DNA from: Arthrobacter globiformis
GTDB lineage: Bacteria; Actinomycetota; Actinomycetes; Actinomycetales; Micrococcaceae
DNA length: 64,000 nt
Assembly (NCBI RefSeq): GCF_030818015.1
Contig: NZ_JAUSZX010000001.1
Span: 558,001-622,000, forward strand
Direction of reading: 5' to 3'
Position 1 is the stretch's first letter. The number at the start of each line of letters is the position of its first letter. Below the pieces are notes generated by a model. That model worked only from the letters and a program-made list of their open reading frames with translations. It was not told the origin of the DNA and made no database searches. The position numbers were made by a program, and so were the translations under genes. Below are positions 8,433-17,126 of the stretch, piece after piece.

Positions 8433-9563
8433 CTACGAGCTGACCTCGGCGACCTGCGCGGCCAGCGTCGTCAGTTCCACCGGTTCCGGACGGGCCGCCA
8501 TGCTCTTGATCTGCACTGCGGAACCCGTCCGGGCCGAAGCCAGCATGGACTCCATCACCTCGAGGACGTGGTAGGCCAGCTGGCCGCCGGCGCGCGGCTC
8601 GGTGCCCTGTGGTGTTGCGGCGAGGTCGGCGATCCCGAAACCGCGTCCGGAGTCGACGTAGCCCGCTGAGACTGGCAAGTTCTGCCAGTCGTCCGCGCCC
8701 AGCGGGAAGACCTGGACATCGCCGTCGAAATGGTTCGGGTCGGGCACCGCCAAGGAGCCGCGTTCACCGTGGATTTCGATATTGGGCGACTTGGACTTCA
8801 CGGCGTCGAAGCTCATGAGCAGCGTGGACAGTGCACCGGAAGCGTGAACGAGCACCCCAGTGACATGTGAGTCGACTGCCACCGGCACCGTCTCGCCAGC
8901 GCGCGGCCCGGAGCCGATGGTCCGCTCGTTGCGGGTGTGGCTGGCGGCACCGACCACGGAGACCACAGGGCCGAGCAGCGTGACCAGCGCGCTGACGTAG
9001 TACGGGCCCATGTCCAGCAGGGGTCCGCCGCCGGGCTGGTAGTAGAAGTCCGGGTTGGGATGCCAGCGTTCATGGCCGGGCGTCACCATGGTGGCTGTTG
9101 CGCTGATCGGCGCGCCGATCAGGCCGTCGTCGATCGCCTTGCGGGCGGTTTGGATCCCGGTGCCGAGCACCGTGTCGGGAGCGCAGCCGACGACGACGCC
9201 CGCCACGCGTGCCGCCTCGAGCACCTGCCGCGCCTCGGCGGTGGTCGCCGCGAGCGGCTTCTCCCCGTAGACGCTCTTTCCGGCGGCAATGGCCTTCAGG
9301 GCAACGTCGGCGTGGGCCGCGGGGATGGTCAGGTTGAGGACCAGGTCGACGTCGCCCGCGGCCAGGAGGCCTTCCACGGAAAGTGCGCGGACGCCGTCGT
9401 AGTCGTCCGCCACAGCCTGGGCGCGCGTGGGGTCCAGGTCGGCCACCGCCACCAATTCGATCTGGTCCAGCCGGCGGAAATTCGCGAGGTACTGGGCGAT
9501 GATGGCGCCGCAGCCAATGATTCCTACTCTTGTGTGCTCTCCTGTGTCTAGCGACTTGCCCAC
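8433..9563 (-). CDS. Gfo/Idh/MocA family oxidoreductase (last gene of sugar operon)
   Basis: An NAD(P)-dependent sugar or polyol dehydrogenase of 376 residues. The N-terminal Rossmann fold shows RVGIIGCGAIIAQYL, a following acidic ADLDP, and the family hallmark GEKPLA with the catalytic Lys; the C-terminal alpha/beta substrate domain includes GGGPLLDMGPYYVSAL. The start is placed at the GTG at 9563, preceded by AAAGGGGCC and overlapping the ThuA gene by 16 bp; the open frame upstream is inside ThuA and not protein-like. It ends the operon that starts at the binding-protein gene. Together with the second Gfo/Idh/MocA protein and ThuA it suggests oxidation of an intact glycoside or polyol. Substrate unknown. 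Confidence 0.85.
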   Translation of the reverse strand: MGKSLDTGEHTRVGIIGCGAIIAQYLANFRRLDQIELVAVADLDPTRAQAVADDYDGVRALSVEGLLAAGDVDLVLNLTIPAAHADVALKAIAAGKSVYGEKPLAATTAEARQVLEAARVAGVVVGCAPDTVLGTGIQTARKAIDDGLIGAPISATATMVTPGHERWHPNPDFYYQPGGGPLLDMGPYYVSALVTLLGPVVSVVGAASHTRNERTIGSGPRAGETVPVAVDSHVTGVLVHASGALSTLLMSFDAVKSKSPNIEIHGERGSLAVPDPNHFDGDVQVFPLGADDWQNLPVSAGYVDSGRGFGIADLAATPQGTEPRAGGQLAYHVLEVMESMLASARTGSAVQIKSMAARPEPVELTTLAAQVAEVSS

Positions 9564-10246
9564 AGCAGGCCCCTTTCGATGATGGTGCGGACATTGGTGT
9601 CCTGGAGGATGTCGACGTGATGGCCGGGGGTGGTGACGAAGATCCGGCCCTTGCCCCATTTGCGGGTCCAGATGGCCGGTGAGGTCACCTCGCGATGCCA
9701 CGGGTCCCACTCGCGGACCTTCTGCGTGGTGGTGGCGAGGACGTCGATGTAGTCGTCGGCCAACACCCAGTACTGTTCGGTGACAAGTTCGAAGTCGGAG
9801 ATGCCTTCGGTGATGGGATGGTGGGCGGCGGCCGGGAGCATGTTCACGGTGTACGGCACGTAGTTGTCGGACTGCTCCCCGATGCGTTCGTCCGGATGCT
9901 TGCCGGGGTGGCACGCGAACTGGCCGCCGATTAGGTGCAGGTAGTCGGAGTTGTTGCGGTAGGAGTCCGCGATCCCGCCGTGCCAGCCGGCCAGACCCGT
10001 GCCGTTCTCGACGGCGGCCCGCAGTCCCTCGAACTCGTCCCTTTCAATCGTGGTCATGGTCATGCACTGCATAATCAGGTCCACTCCCGCCATGTAGGCG
10101 GTGTCGGCGTAGGCCTTGGGCGATTCCTCGATCCGCACGTCGTACCCGTTGCTTTTCAGGTACGGGATGAAAAGTTCGGTGGCTTCGAAGGGCTGGTGGC
10201 CGTCCCAGCCGCCGCGCACCACCAGGGCGGACTTGTTTCCGGTCAT
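9548..10246 (-). CDS. ThuA-domain protein (trehalose-utilisation type)
   Basis: The 232-residue protein matches the ThuA family, a class I glutamine-amidotransferase-like fold: ALVVRGGWDGHQPFEATELF at the start, then QCMTMTTIERDEFEGL, GTGLAGWHGGIADSYR and GGQFACHPG. ThuA with ThuB (a Gfo/Idh/MocA dehydrogenase) acts in the rhizobial thuEFGKAB pathway, in which disaccharides are used through 3-keto derivatives; related ThuA-like proteins are found in keto-sugar pathways. A strong AAAGGAG lies before the ATG at 10246, fixing the start. It is 32 bp after the isomerase-like gene and overlaps the next dehydrogenase by 16 bp, so the genes are co-translated. The reaction on this cluster's substrate is inference. 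Confidence 0.85.
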   Translation of the reverse strand: MTGNKSALVVRGGWDGHQPFEATELFIPYLKSNGYDVRIEESPKAYADTAYMAGVDLIMQCMTMTTIERDEFEGLRAAVENGTGLAGWHGGIADSYRNNSDYLHLIGGQFACHPGKHPDERIGEQSDNYVPYTVNMLPAAAHHPITEGISDFELVTEQYWVLADDYIDVLATTTQKVREWDPWHREVTSPAIWTRKWGKGRIFVTTPGHHVDILQDTNVRTIIERGLLWASR

Positions 10247-10278
10247 AACAAAGCTCCTTTGGTTACAGGATTGGTGGT

Positions 10279-11283
10279 TCAGCGGGTGGCGAAGGCGGCG
10301 TCGAATGCCGCGGCGGGCGGGGCAATGGCCGCGAGGTTCTTGACCAGGGCCAGTGCCTGCGGCGCACCGGTCAGCCGGTCCATGCCGGCGTCTTCCCATT
10401 CGATGCTGGTGGGGCCGGCGTACCCGATGGCGTTCAGTGTGCGGAAGATCCTGTTCCACTGCACATCCCCGTGCCCTGCTGTGACGAAGTCCCAACCACG
10501 GCGCGGATCGGCCCAGGCCAGGTGCGAGCCGAGCCGGCCGTTGCGCCCGTCAAGCTGGCGGACGGACTCCTTCACATGCACGTGCAGGATGTGCTCAGCG
10601 AAGTCCTGCAGGAACATCGCCGGGTCCAGGTCCTGCCAGATGAAGTGGGACGGGTCGAAGTTCAGGCCGAAGGCGGCCCGGTGCCCGATGGCCTCCAGGG
10701 TGCGCTTGGTGGTCCAGTAGTCGTAGGCGATCTCGGAGGGATGCACCTCGAGGGCGAAACGGACACCCACCTCGTCAAAAACGTCGAGGATAGGGTTCCA
10801 CCGGTCAGCGAAGTCCCGGTACCCGGCGTCGATCATGGCCTCCGAAGCGGGCGGGAACATCGCCACGGCCTTCCAGATGGAGGAGCCGGTGAACCCGGTC
10901 ACGGTCTTCACGCCAAGCCTGGCGGCGGCCCGGGCGGTGTCCATGATGGACTGCGCCGCCCTGGTGCGGACGCCCTCCGGATCGCCGTCGCCCCAAACTT
11001 CGGACGTCAGGATGCCCTGGTGGCGCTCGTCGATCGGGTCATCACAAACAGCCTGCCCCGTGAGGTGGTTGGCGATGGCGAAGACCTTGAGGTTGTTCTT
11101 CTCCAGGATGTCCAGCCGTCCCTGGAGATAAGAGTCGTCCTCTGCGGCGCGGCGCGGATCAAGGTGATCGCCCCAGCAGGCGATCTCCAGGCCGTCAAAA
11201 CCCCACTCTCCGGCGAGCCGGGCCACCTCCTCGAAGGGCAGATCGGCCCACTGGCCGGTGAAGAGTGTTATGGGTCGTGTCAT
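10279..11283 (-). CDS. Sugar phosphate isomerase/epimerase family protein (TIM barrel)
   Basis: A 334-residue AP-endonuclease-2-like TIM barrel (IolE/IolH, hydroxypyruvate isomerase superfamily). Visible features are [36 protein letters not shown], the barrel strands [52 protein letters not shown] and [12 protein letters not shown]; the Glu, Asp, His and Glu metal ligands appear to be present. The start at 11283 has AGGGAAA before it; an ATG at 11307 in the same frame would put the start 6 bp after the upstream gene. Such proteins isomerise or epimerise keto-sugars or keto-inositols, which suits a pathway that begins with oxidation by Gfo/Idh/MocA enzymes. Confidence 0.85.
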   Translation of the reverse strand: MTRPITLFTGQWADLPFEEVARLAGEWGFDGLEIACWGDHLDPRRAAEDDSYLQGRLDILEKNNLKVFAIANHLTGQAVCDDPIDERHQGILTSEVWGDGDPEGVRTRAAQSIMDTARAAARLGVKTVTGFTGSSIWKAVAMFPPASEAMIDAGYRDFADRWNPILDVFDEVGVRFALEVHPSEIAYDYWTTKRTLEAIGHRAAFGLNFDPSHFIWQDLDPAMFLQDFAEHILHVHVKESVRQLDGRNGRLGSHLAWADPRRGWDFVTAGHGDVQWNRIFRTLNAIGYAGPTSIEWEDAGMDRLTGAPQALALVKNLAAIAPPAAAFDAAFATR

Positions 11284-11312
11284 CGGGTTTCCCTGTTCTG
11301 CAGTCATGGGTT

Positions 11313-12506
11313 TCAGACTTTCTGCCACTGGCTGGAGTTGGCTGCGCTGCCCTCCACGGCGGCCAGTACGCGCTGGACCTGCAGGGCATCCGCGAAGGAC
11401 GGTTCCGGCTGACTGCCCTGTGCAAGCGCGTGAACGAGGTCCACCACCTGGTGGGTGAAGCCGTGCTCGTACCCGAGCCCGTGCCCGGTGGGCCACCAGT
11501 TGCCGACGTACGGATGCTCAGGTTCGGTCACGAAGATCCGGCGGAAGCCGGCGTCGGGCGATTCGGCTGCATCGTAGAAGGAGAGGGCGTTCATGTCCTC
11601 GAAGTCGAAGGCGATGGAAGCCTTGGTGCCGTTTAGTTCCAGCCGCATGGCGTTCTTCCGCCCCAGTGCGTAGCGGGTCGCCTCGAAGACGCCGACGGCG
11701 CCCCCTGCGGCAGCGCCGCCGTCGAACCGGGCGCTGAAGATTGCGGCGTCATCAACGGTGACGGCCCCGCGGGGAGCGTCCTGGCCGACGTCGCCGTGTC
11801 CGCCCAGGCCCACCAGGTCTCCGGCCAGGGGCCGCTCGGGAACGAACGTCTCCAGAAGCGCGGAGACTCCGGTGATCTTCTGCCCGGTGATCCACTGGGC
11901 CGCGTCGATGCTGTGCGCTCCGATGTCCCCCAGGGATCCGGATCCGGACTTGCTCTTGTCCAGCCGCCAGGTCATGGGGGCGTTCGCATCGGACAGCCAG
12001 TCCTGAAGGTACTGCGCGCGGACATGGCGGATGGTGCCCAGCCGGCCTTCGTCCACCATGCGCTTGGCAAGTGCCAAGGCCGGCGTGCGGCGGTAGCTGA
12101 ACCCGCACATCGCAAAGACACCCCGCTTCGCTGCCGCCTCTGCTACAACGGTCATCCGCTCCGCCTCCTCGACGGAGTTGGCCAGCGGCTTCTCGCACAG
12201 CACGTGCTTGCCGGCCTCGAGGGCGGCGGCCGCGATCTCGGCGTGGGTGTTGCCGGGGGTGCAGATGTCGATCAGATCGACGTCGTCGCGTTCAATCAGC
12301 CGGTGCCAGTCCGTTTCAGTCGACTCCCAGCCGAGCTTGTCCGCGGCTGCCCTGACGCCGCTGGCATTCCGGCCGGCGACGGCGGTGAGCTGCGGCTGCA
12401 GGGGCAGGTCGAAGAACCGGGGCGCTGTTCGCCAGGCGTGGGAGTGGGCGGCCCCCATGAAGGCGTAGCCCACCATGCCGACGCGGAGTGGCTTCGCGGT
12501 TGTCAT
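11313..12506 (-). CDS. Gfo/Idh/MocA family oxidoreductase (first of two in the operon)
   Basis: A 397-residue NAD(P)-dependent dehydrogenase. It begins [19 protein letters not shown] (Rossmann motif) and carries [18 protein letters not shown] and the hallmark [15 protein letters not shown], followed by the substrate domain with [19 protein letters not shown]. The size and the long C-terminal domain resemble dehydrogenases acting on glycosides or inositols. AAAGGAC precedes the ATG. It lies 30 bp after the permease genes and is distinct in sequence from the second dehydrogenase at 8433-9563, so the two likely catalyse different steps, for instance oxidation of the imported sugar and reduction of a later keto intermediate. 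That division is inference. Confidence 0.88.
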   Translation of the reverse strand: MTTAKPLRVGMVGYAFMGAAHSHAWRTAPRFFDLPLQPQLTAVAGRNASGVRAAADKLGWESTETDWHRLIERDDVDLIDICTPGNTHAEIAAAALEAGKHVLCEKPLANSVEEAERMTVVAEAAAKRGVFAMCGFSYRRTPALALAKRMVDEGRLGTIRHVRAQYLQDWLSDANAPMTWRLDKSKSGSGSLGDIGAHSIDAAQWITGQKITGVSALLETFVPERPLAGDLVGLGGHGDVGQDAPRGAVTVDDAAIFSARFDGGAAAGGAVGVFEATRYALGRKNAMRLELNGTKASIAFDFEDMNALSFYDAAESPDAGFRRIFVTEPEHPYVGNWWPTGHGLGYEHGFTHQVVDLVHALAQGSQPEPSFADALQVQRVLAAVEGSAANSSQWQKV

Positions 12507-12536
12507 CCAATGTCCTTTCGTGGGAAATCCGTGTGG

Positions 12537-13439
12537 TTACTTACTGAAACCGGCCGTCAGGCCGCTGATCAATTGGCGCCGGGCCACGATGTACAGCACC
12601 AGCAGTGGCAGCGTGGCCAGCACTACCGAGGCGAGCACTGCGGGGATGTTGACGCTGAATTCGCCCTGGAACGTCCAGAGCGAGAGCGGCAGCACCCGCG
12701 TGGCGGGGCTCTGGGTGAGGATCAGCGGGAACAGGAAGCCGTTCCAGACGTGCAGGGCGTTGTAAATGCCCACAGTGATCACCGCCGGCTTGGTCATCGG
12801 CAGGGCCAGCCGCCACAGCATGGCCCAGTCCGAGCAGCCGTCCAGTCGCATCGACTCGAACAGCTCGTTGGGCACGTCCCGCATGAAGTTCGACAGGATG
12901 AGGACGGACACCGGAATGGCGAAGGCGATGGACGGCAGAATCAGGGCCAGCAGTGTGTCATACAGGTGGGCCCGGGTGATCATCCAGTAGATCGGGATGA
13001 TGGTGGCGTGGAGCGGAATGGCCAGGCCCAGGAGGAACAGGTTGTTGGTCCAGTTCACAAACCGGCCTTTGCCCCGGACGATCGCGTATGCCGCCATGAA
13101 CGAGACGAACAGCGCCGGAATGACCGTGCCCAGGGTGACCACGACGCTGTTCAGGAAGTACCGGGCAAAGTCGTTTTCCAGCACCAGCCGGTAGTTGTCC
13201 AGTGTCGGTTCGGCGGGCGGAAGCATGGGGTTAGTGGCAAAGAATCCGGCCTGGTTCTTTAGGCTGGTGATCACCACGTAGTAAATGGGCAGGACGATCA
13301 CCGCGAGCCAGAGCCAGCCGCCGAGGCCGCCGGGCAGGTTTGGCCGGCGGCGGCCCGCGCGCCTGGAGTTCAGGCGCGGTGCGGCATGGGTGAGGACCGG
13401 TGCCTCCGGAGCCGCGGGGAGCTGTGTTGTGGAAGCCAT
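12537..13439 (-). CDS. Carbohydrate ABC transporter permease (MalG type)
   Basis: A 300-residue inner-membrane permease with about six membrane segments. The ATPase-coupling (EAA-like) loop is present as ESMRLDGCSDWAMLWRLALP followed by TKPAV. A Pro/Ala-rich cytoplasmic N-terminus of about 35 residues precedes the first segment (LWLAVIVLPIYYVVITSL). Its start overlaps the stop of the partner permease gene (ATGA at 13437-13440), indicating translational coupling. It forms a heterodimer with the upstream permease and takes substrate from the lipoprotein encoded first in the operon. No ATPase gene is in the cluster. Confidence 0.92.
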   Translation of the reverse strand: MASTTQLPAAPEAPVLTHAAPRLNSRRAGRRRPNLPGGLGGWLWLAVIVLPIYYVVITSLKNQAGFFATNPMLPPAEPTLDNYRLVLENDFARYFLNSVVVTLGTVIPALFVSFMAAYAIVRGKGRFVNWTNNLFLLGLAIPLHATIIPIYWMITRAHLYDTLLALILPSIAFAIPVSVLILSNFMRDVPNELFESMRLDGCSDWAMLWRLALPMTKPAVITVGIYNALHVWNGFLFPLILTQSPATRVLPLSLWTFQGEFSVNIPAVLASVVLATLPLLVLYIVARRQLISGLTAGFSK

Positions 13440-14341
13440 CAGGCTCCTTCCAATTGGCTGTCGTTCCGGTTCTTGCCGCCGAGGCGCTGCAGGAGCAGGG
13501 CCAGACCCAGTCCGATGACGATCAGGATGACGCCCAGGGCGCTCGCCGCACCCATGTCGTTGGCCTTGAAGCCGGTCAGGTACATGTGCAGCGGCAGCAG
13601 CCGGGTGCTGTAGCCCGGGCCTCCGCCGGTGAGAACGAAAATCAGGTCAAAGTAAGCCAGGCTGCCCACCACCATGAGGGTGGAGGAGGTGATGATGGTG
13701 TATTTCAGCTGGGGCAGGGTGATGTTCAGAAACTGCCGGACCCGCCCCGCGCCGTCGATCTCCGCGGCCTCATACAGCGAGGTGGGGATCTGCCGCACGC
13801 CGCCTTGGTAGATGAGCGTGTGGAACGGGACGAACTGCCACGCGATGACGAAGACCACCACGAACAGGACGAGGTCGGAGTTTCCGAGCCAGTCCTGGAT
13901 CAGGAGGGGCACCTGGAGGCCCGGACCGAGGCCGAAATTGGGGTCCAGCAGCGCCTTGAAGGCAATGGCGACGGCGGCTGAGGAGAGCAGGAGCGGCAGG
14001 AAGTACAGGACGGCGAGCGCTGCCCGGTACTTCTGGCTTCCTGCAGTGAAGACGCCGAGCAGCAGGCTGATCGGTGCCTGGACGATGAACGAGAAGAACA
14101 CGATCTTGGCGGTCACCAGCAGGGCGTTGCCCGTGACCGGGTCGGTGAGCACCGTGGTCCAGCTGGCCAGACCCTCAAGCCGGATCTCGCGCAGTCCGTC
14201 CCAGCTGGTGAAACTGAGGAAAACGACTCCGGCCAGCGGGACGACGGCGAACACCAGGAAGAAGGCAAGGGCTGGCGCTGCCAGCCACCCCGAGGGGCCC
14301 GCGTCGCGGACCCGCCGGCGGTTGGAACTGGTGATGGTCAC
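13439..14341 (-). CDS. Sugar ABC transporter permease (MalF type)
   Basis: A 300-residue inner-membrane protein with six predicted membrane segments, beginning WLAAPALAFFLVFAVVPLAG. The coupling loop is EAAEIDGAGRVRQFLNITLP, a good match to the binding-protein-dependent permease signature. The gene starts 4 bp after the binding-protein stop and overlaps the second permease by the ATGA arrangement. Subunit of the sugar importer encoded by this operon. Confidence 0.92.
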   Translation of the reverse strand: MTITSSNRRRVRDAGPSGWLAAPALAFFLVFAVVPLAGVVFLSFTSWDGLREIRLEGLASWTTVLTDPVTGNALLVTAKIVFFSFIVQAPISLLLGVFTAGSQKYRAALAVLYFLPLLLSSAAVAIAFKALLDPNFGLGPGLQVPLLIQDWLGNSDLVLFVVVFVIAWQFVPFHTLIYQGGVRQIPTSLYEAAEIDGAGRVRQFLNITLPQLKYTIITSSTLMVVGSLAYFDLIFVLTGGGPGYSTRLLPLHMYLTGFKANDMGAASALGVILIVIGLGLALLLQRLGGKNRNDSQLEGA

Positions 14342-14345
14342 GCTG

Positions 14346-15668
14346 TTACTTCCCGATCGTGGCGTTCATCGTGGAGACGAACTGCTCCGGGGTGATCTTC
14401 TTGAGGAAGATCTGGTCAAGGTTGGACAGCATCGCGTCGCCCTGCGCGGGGCTCAGCGCCTGGTCCCAAGAGAGCGTGAAGCTCGGCGCCTTCTTGGCCA
14501 GGCCGTAGACGAAGGTGAGGAAGTCCTTGTCGGGTGAAGCCTCGAGCTTGCTTTCGATGCCGTTGACTACCGGGACGGCGCCGGAGGCAATGAGTGCGTC
14601 GGTGTCGGCGTCGGTGAACATTCCATCCTTGACGTAGTTGAGGGCGGCCTTCTTCTGCTCGTCGGTGGCCTTGGCGGAGATGGACCAGAAGTTGGAGGGA
14701 TTGCCCACCACGTTGGCGGGGTCGCCCTTGCCGCCTTCGACGGTGGGGAAGGTGGTGAAGCCGAGTTTGCCGCCGGTGACGAAGCTGCCTGCGTCCTTCT
14801 TCATGCCCTGGTAGATCCAGCCGCCCTGCAGGACCATGGCAGCCTTGCCCGTGTAGAGCAGGGCCTGGTCGGCGTTGCTGTCCGCGGCGATGGAGGAGAA
14901 GCCGTTCACGAAGCCGCCGGCGTCCACCAGTTGCTGGATCTTGGTCAGCGCCTCGGTCACGGCGGGGTCCGACCAGGCGTTGGGCTTGTCTGCGGCGATG
15001 TTCGCGAAGACCTCGGGACCGCCGATGCGCTCAACGAGGTACTCCAGCCACATCAGGTCGGGCCACTTGGACTGGCCGCCCAGGGAGAACGGGGCGACTC
15101 CGGCCTCCTTGAATTTCGGCACGAGCGCCATCAGCTCGTCCCAGGTCTTTGGCGGCTGTGCGCCTACCTTGTCGAAGACTTCCCTGTTGTAGTAGAGAAC
15201 CACAGGCTGGACGTTGTTGTTCGGCAGGGCGTAGGTCCTGCCCTCGATCTCGCCGTTCTTCAGGACGGAAGGAAGGTAGCGCTCCTTCACCTCGGGGTTC
15301 TCCTTGATGAAGGCCGAGAGGTCCTCCACCTGGCCCGCATCGACGTAGGACTTCAGGACGCCGCCGCCCCAGCCGTAGATGAAGGTGGGGCCTTCGCCGG
15401 CGCCGACGGCGGTGCGGACCTTGGTCTTGTAGGCATCGTTGGCGAAGAAGTCCAGTTTGATGGACTGGTCGGAGTGTGCGCTGTTCCAGGCCTCCACCGA
15501 TTTCTGCAGCACAGGCTGGTTTCCGCCCGTCAGGCCCCACATGGAGGCCGAACCGTCACCTGCCGAGGTGGATCCCGCAGGGCCGCTGGAGCCGCAGGCG
15601 GCCAGGCTCACCGAGAGGGCGGCTGCCGAGATTGCCATCGCGACTGAGCGCAACTTTCGAGTTGTCAT
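14346..15668 (-). CDS. Extracellular sugar-binding lipoprotein of ABC importer (family 1 solute-binding)
   Basis: The 440-residue protein has a lipoprotein signal peptide: positively charged start MTTRKLRS, hydrophobic stretch, then the lipobox LAACGSS with the lipidated Cys at about residue 25. The mature part has family 1 solute-binding signatures (MWGLTGGNQPVLQKSVEAWN, YGWGGGVLKSYVDAGQVEDL, VLYYNREVFDKVGAQPPKTW). It would sit on the outer face of the membrane and deliver an oligosaccharide or glycoside to the two permeases. First gene of a seven-gene operon; the divergent LacI gene and paired operators lie upstream. The ligand cannot be read from sequence. Confidence 0.92.
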   Translation of the reverse strand: MTTRKLRSVAMAISAAALSVSLAACGSSGPAGSTSAGDGSASMWGLTGGNQPVLQKSVEAWNSAHSDQSIKLDFFANDAYKTKVRTAVGAGEGPTFIYGWGGGVLKSYVDAGQVEDLSAFIKENPEVKERYLPSVLKNGEIEGRTYALPNNNVQPVVLYYNREVFDKVGAQPPKTWDELMALVPKFKEAGVAPFSLGGQSKWPDLMWLEYLVERIGGPEVFANIAADKPNAWSDPAVTEALTKIQQLVDAGGFVNGFSSIAADSNADQALLYTGKAAMVLQGGWIYQGMKKDAGSFVTGGKLGFTTFPTVEGGKGDPANVVGNPSNFWSISAKATDEQKKAALNYVKDGMFTDADTDALIASGAVPVVNGIESKLEASPDKDFLTFVYGLAKKAPSFTLSWDQALSPAQGDAMLSNLDQIFLKKITPEQFVSTMNATIGK

Positions 15669-15788
15669 CTAAACATTTCCATTCATCCATCGGACTCGAC
15701 GCTGATAGCCCGGCTTTGCGTATACGGGAGCTCGCCTGGAATCAGGCGGCTGCCCATGAACTGATTGCTGAGACGTTCGCCGCTTTTC

Positions 15789-15800
15789 CGAAATATTTCG
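15789..15800. promoter_or_regulatory. Candidate LacI-family operator 1 (CGAAATATTTCG)
   Basis: A perfect 12-bp palindrome located 121 bp upstream of the binding-protein start, in the divergent region 15669-15945. It matches the pattern CGAAA-N2-TTTCG shared with a second site at 15922-15933. LacI-family proteins bind such even palindromes. Confidence 0.6.
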
Positions 15801-15921
15801 ATAAAACTTGCGGTGTGAGATAAAACATAACGACGGCGCGGGGATGCGTCAAGGGTTTTCTTCTGCGTCTAAAGCTGATGGAGCGTTGACGAAACGGTGT
15901 GAGGCCTGCAGACTGAGGTCT

Positions 15922-15933
15922 CGAAATCTTTCG
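15922..15933. promoter_or_regulatory. Candidate LacI-family operator 2 (CGAAATCTTTCG)
   Basis: Same CGAAA-N2-TTTCG pattern as the site at 15789-15800, centre-to-centre distance 133 bp. It sits 12 bp before the LacI start codon and adjoins its ribosome site (AAAAGGG), so binding would repress the regulator's own expression. Confidence 0.6.
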
Positions 15934-15945
15934 AAAAGGGAATGG

Positions 15946-17031
15946 ATGTCCAGGATCGAATCTCAAGGCAAGCTGACGTTGGCGGCCGTGGCGCGGGAGG
16001 CGGGTGTCTCCACTCCCACTGTTTCCAAGGTGATCAACGGCAGGGACGACGTCTCTGCGGACACCCGTGCCAAAGTGCTGACCGCGCTGGCGCGGACCGG
16101 TTACAAGTCTCCGCTGCAGAACCGCCGGAACGTCTCCGGGCGGCAAATGGTCGAGGTGGTCATCGACAACCTGGAATCCGGCTATGCCGTAGAGGTGCTC
16201 AACGGCGTGCTCGAGTCCGCAGCCCTCTCGGACATCGAGGTCCTGCTGAACGTCACCGGCAAGCAGGGCGCATCAACCCTGACCCCGGAGCAGCGCGCCC
16301 AGCGGATCGTGGATGAGGGCCGGTGCGGCATGATCGTCGTGACATCAGCCTTCGGGGACGCCCAGCTGGATGCCTTTCACCGTCGGAAAATCCCCGTGGT
16401 GGTCATTGACCCCCTGAATCCGCCTCCGGGGGACGTGGTCAGCGTCGGTGCAAGCAACTGGGCGGGAGGAAAGGCCGCGACCTCCCACTTGCTGGAGCTT
16501 GGCCACCGCCGGATTGCCTACCTCGGCGGGCCTGATGCAGCCGAATGCAACCAGGCCAGGCTGCACGGCTACATGGCGGCCATGAGGTCCGTCGGCGTGG
16601 GCGTCGAGGACAAGTATGTCCTGTCGGGTCATTTCCGGTCGGAACACGGTGCCAAGGGCATGAAGCACCTGCTTGGACTGGACCAGCCCCCCACGGCCAT
16701 CTTCGCCGGCAGCGACAGCATTGCCCTGGGTGTGCTCGCCGAAGCGCGCCGGCAGGGGATCCGGGTGCCTGAGGACATGAGCCTGGTCGGCTTCGACGGC
16801 ACATACCAGGCCGAGGAGTCGGTGCCGCCGCTAACGTCGGTTTCCCAGCCGCTGCAGGAGATGGGTGCCACTGCCCTGCGGTTCGTCCTGCGCCAGATGC
16901 GCGGGGAGCTGCTGGATTCGCGAAGGGTGGAGCTTGCCACTGAACTGGTGGTTAGGGAGTCCACCGCGCCGCCGCGGGAAGATGGGCCACGAAAAAACCG
17001 GCCTCGTAAAGATGGGATTATTTCGGGCTAG
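15946..17031 (+). CDS. LacI-family transcriptional regulator
   Basis: A 361-residue repressor. The N-terminal HTH reads LAAVAREAGVSTPTVSKVINGRDDVS, followed by the hinge region and a periplasmic-binding-protein-like effector domain (VEVVIDNLESGYAVEVLNGVLE, FAGSDSIALGVLAEARRQGI, LVGFDGTYQAEESVPPLTSVSQP). The start at 15946 is set by AAAAGGGA just upstream and by the HTH beginning about 10 residues later; the open frame extends upstream to 15808 without support. Divergent from the ABC/dehydrogenase operon, with one candidate operator in front of each gene, so it most likely represses the operon and itself until the sugar is present. Confidence 0.92.
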   Translation: MSRIESQGKLTLAAVAREAGVSTPTVSKVINGRDDVSADTRAKVLTALARTGYKSPLQNRRNVSGRQMVEVVIDNLESGYAVEVLNGVLESAALSDIEVLLNVTGKQGASTLTPEQRAQRIVDEGRCGMIVVTSAFGDAQLDAFHRRKIPVVVIDPLNPPPGDVVSVGASNWAGGKAATSHLLELGHRRIAYLGGPDAAECNQARLHGYMAAMRSVGVGVEDKYVLSGHFRSEHGAKGMKHLLGLDQPPTAIFAGSDSIALGVLAEARRQGIRVPEDMSLVGFDGTYQAEESVPPLTSVSQPLQEMGATALRFVLRQMRGELLDSRRVELATELVVRESTAPPREDGPRKNRPRKDGIISG

Positions 17032-17126
17032 CTTCCGCCGTGCCTCCTCCTGCAGGTTAGGCTGTGACCAGTGCCTTCAAGCAGCCGGAGGAACTTGCTT
17101 CATTCTGCTCCGGGGGGAAGAGACTG

